A stretch of 64,000 bases of DNA from Methanomicrobiales archaeon (GTDB lineage: Archaea; Halobacteriota; Methanomicrobia; Methanomicrobiales; Methanospirillaceae), in assembly GCA_012729535.1 (NCBI GenBank), contig JAAYCY010000033.1:1-64000 (forward strand), written 5' to 3'. Position 1 is the first letter of the stretch. The number at the start of each line of letters is the position of its first letter. Positions 63,530 to 64,000 of this stretch are shown here, in pieces. The notes under the pieces were generated by a model. The model was not told the origin of the DNA and did not search any database. It saw only the letters and a program-made list of their open reading frames with translations. The translations under genes were made by a program, and so were the position numbers.

Positions 63530-64000
63530 ATGAAAAAACCAAACCAAAAAAAACCTGCAATATCTCCAGTAACAGTAACGATATCCATTGAAAGAGATTT
63601 TTTACCTGCTGAAATACGAGTTATTCATGCATTGAATAACATGTTTCATCCTCGGGAAATATCTCTTGTTTCAAATGGCCATTATCTTCATGCGAATTTA
63701 TATACATTTGATCCTGAAGAGTTTTCCTCAGGCATTAAATCTTGCATGCAAAATGAAGATTTAATTGGCCTCTACAAAATATCAGAAGAGAATCCATTTG
63801 ATCTTTTGTTGAGTAAAATTCTTTCAATTGGCAGTTATGGAATCAGGTATGGAAAACGAATTTATGCAGGATATGCAGATGAACGAAAAGTAATTGGAAG
63901 AAAAGAAAAAATTTCAAATCGGGGTTCCTTTTTTTATGCACAGCAAAATGGTTTTAAAAATATTGAAAATTCTGTGCCTTCTGAATGTATAAACCAGATC
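63530..64000 (+). CDS. unrecognised protein, 5' part only
   Basis: An open frame of 157 codons from ATG 63530 to the window edge, no stop. It starts MKKPNQKKPAISPVTVTISI, a lysine-rich lead without a signal peptide. It continues with VIHALNNMFHPREISLVSNG and SYGIRYGKRIYAGYADERK. It looks soluble and mixed alpha/beta. I do not recognise the family. AAGG about eight bases ahead of the ATG may be a ribosome site. It is divergent from the sensor kinase operon, with 121 bases between their starts. Confidence 0.6.
   Translation, partial: MKKPNQKKPAISPVTVTISIERDFLPAEIRVIHALNNMFHPREISLVSNGHYLHANLYTFDPEEFSSGIKSCMQNEDLIGLYKISEENPFDLLLSKILSIGSYGIRYGKRIYAGYADERKVIGRKEKISNRGSFFYAQQNGFKNIENSVPSECINQI

Noticed and set aside
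1-64000. CRISPR arrays, insertion sequences, prophage, rRNA and tRNA genes
   Set aside because: I looked for regular spaced repeats, transposase or integrase motifs, and tRNA T-loops, and found none that held up; a computed search would be more sensitive.

Overview
The window is a stretch of chromosome from a methanogenic euryarchaeon, most likely a Methanomicrobiales species close to Methanospirillum. The lineage call rests on archaeal information genes (an HMf-type histone, aIF5A, replication factor C large subunit, archaeal S-adenosylmethionine synthetase), two methanogenesis marker proteins (Mmp2 and Mmp4/MtxX), a beta-RFAP-synthase-like GHMP enzyme, an archaeosine radical SAM enzyme, CobD/CobY of cobamide synthesis, and many secreted CARDB, TPR and beta-helix proteins. 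The genus is inferred from gene style, not proven. Genes are dense and AT-rich. I see no rRNA, tRNA, CRISPR array, insertion sequence or prophage.

Layout. 1-7.8 kb: a partial soluble chemoreceptor, then a run of secreted proteins, including a very large subtilisin-like/beta-helix/TPR protein and two tandem paralogues with Cys/Asp-rich repeats. 7.9-11.7 kb: a DUF373 membrane protein, a COG1340 coiled-coil protein, a roughly 400-base non-coding region, and a cdrS-ftsZ cell-division operon. The 56-residue ribbon-helix-helix gene is easily missed because it is so short. 11.9-15.8 kb: cobD-cobY, a LOR/SDH-type ornithine cyclodeaminase-like gene and the archaeosine radical SAM gene. 17-22 kb, minus strand: hypA-hypE hydrogenase maturation, and a four-gene operon (unknown PH-like protein, DUF2148, GHMP, COG2426). 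22-27 kb: a hydantoinase/oxoprolinase-like gene overlapping a histone-deacetylase-like gene, an NrdH-like glutaredoxin with a ferredoxin:disulfide reductase, and a histidine kinase.

28-36 kb: mat-hisG-hisA-hisB operon, histone, mmp2-mmp4, rfcL, UPF0146 and archaemetzincin. 36-43 kb, minus strand: a tight operon of nbp35, a small unknown, an ACT-ACT-metallo-beta-lactamase fusion, hxlB, aspC and an M42 peptidase. 43-45 kb: two membrane-anchored paralogues, the second broken by an in-frame TAA. 45-51 kb: aIF5A, inositol phosphatase/FBPase, NAD kinase, surface proteins, cheW and a PhoU-like regulator. 51-55 kb: a GNAT-DUF2156 pair, a dockerin-like secreted protein and a CAP-domain protein. 55-60 kb: a complete bacterial-type ruvC-ruvA-ruvB set followed by polyphosphate kinase. 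60-63.4 kb: a sensor kinase, response regulator and stand-alone CheB methylesterase operon. The window ends in an unrecognised partial gene.

Themes. Signalling and taxis genes (chemoreceptor, CheW, CheB, kinases) recur at both ends. Surface proteins occupy about a quarter of the coding space. Phosphate genes (PhoU-like, PPK) fit polyphosphate storage. Best candidates for further work are the repeat cluster in front of cdrS-ftsZ, the interrupted membrane-anchored gene, the ACT-ACT-MBL operon, the RuvCAB set, and the secreted Cys/Asp-repeat paralogues.
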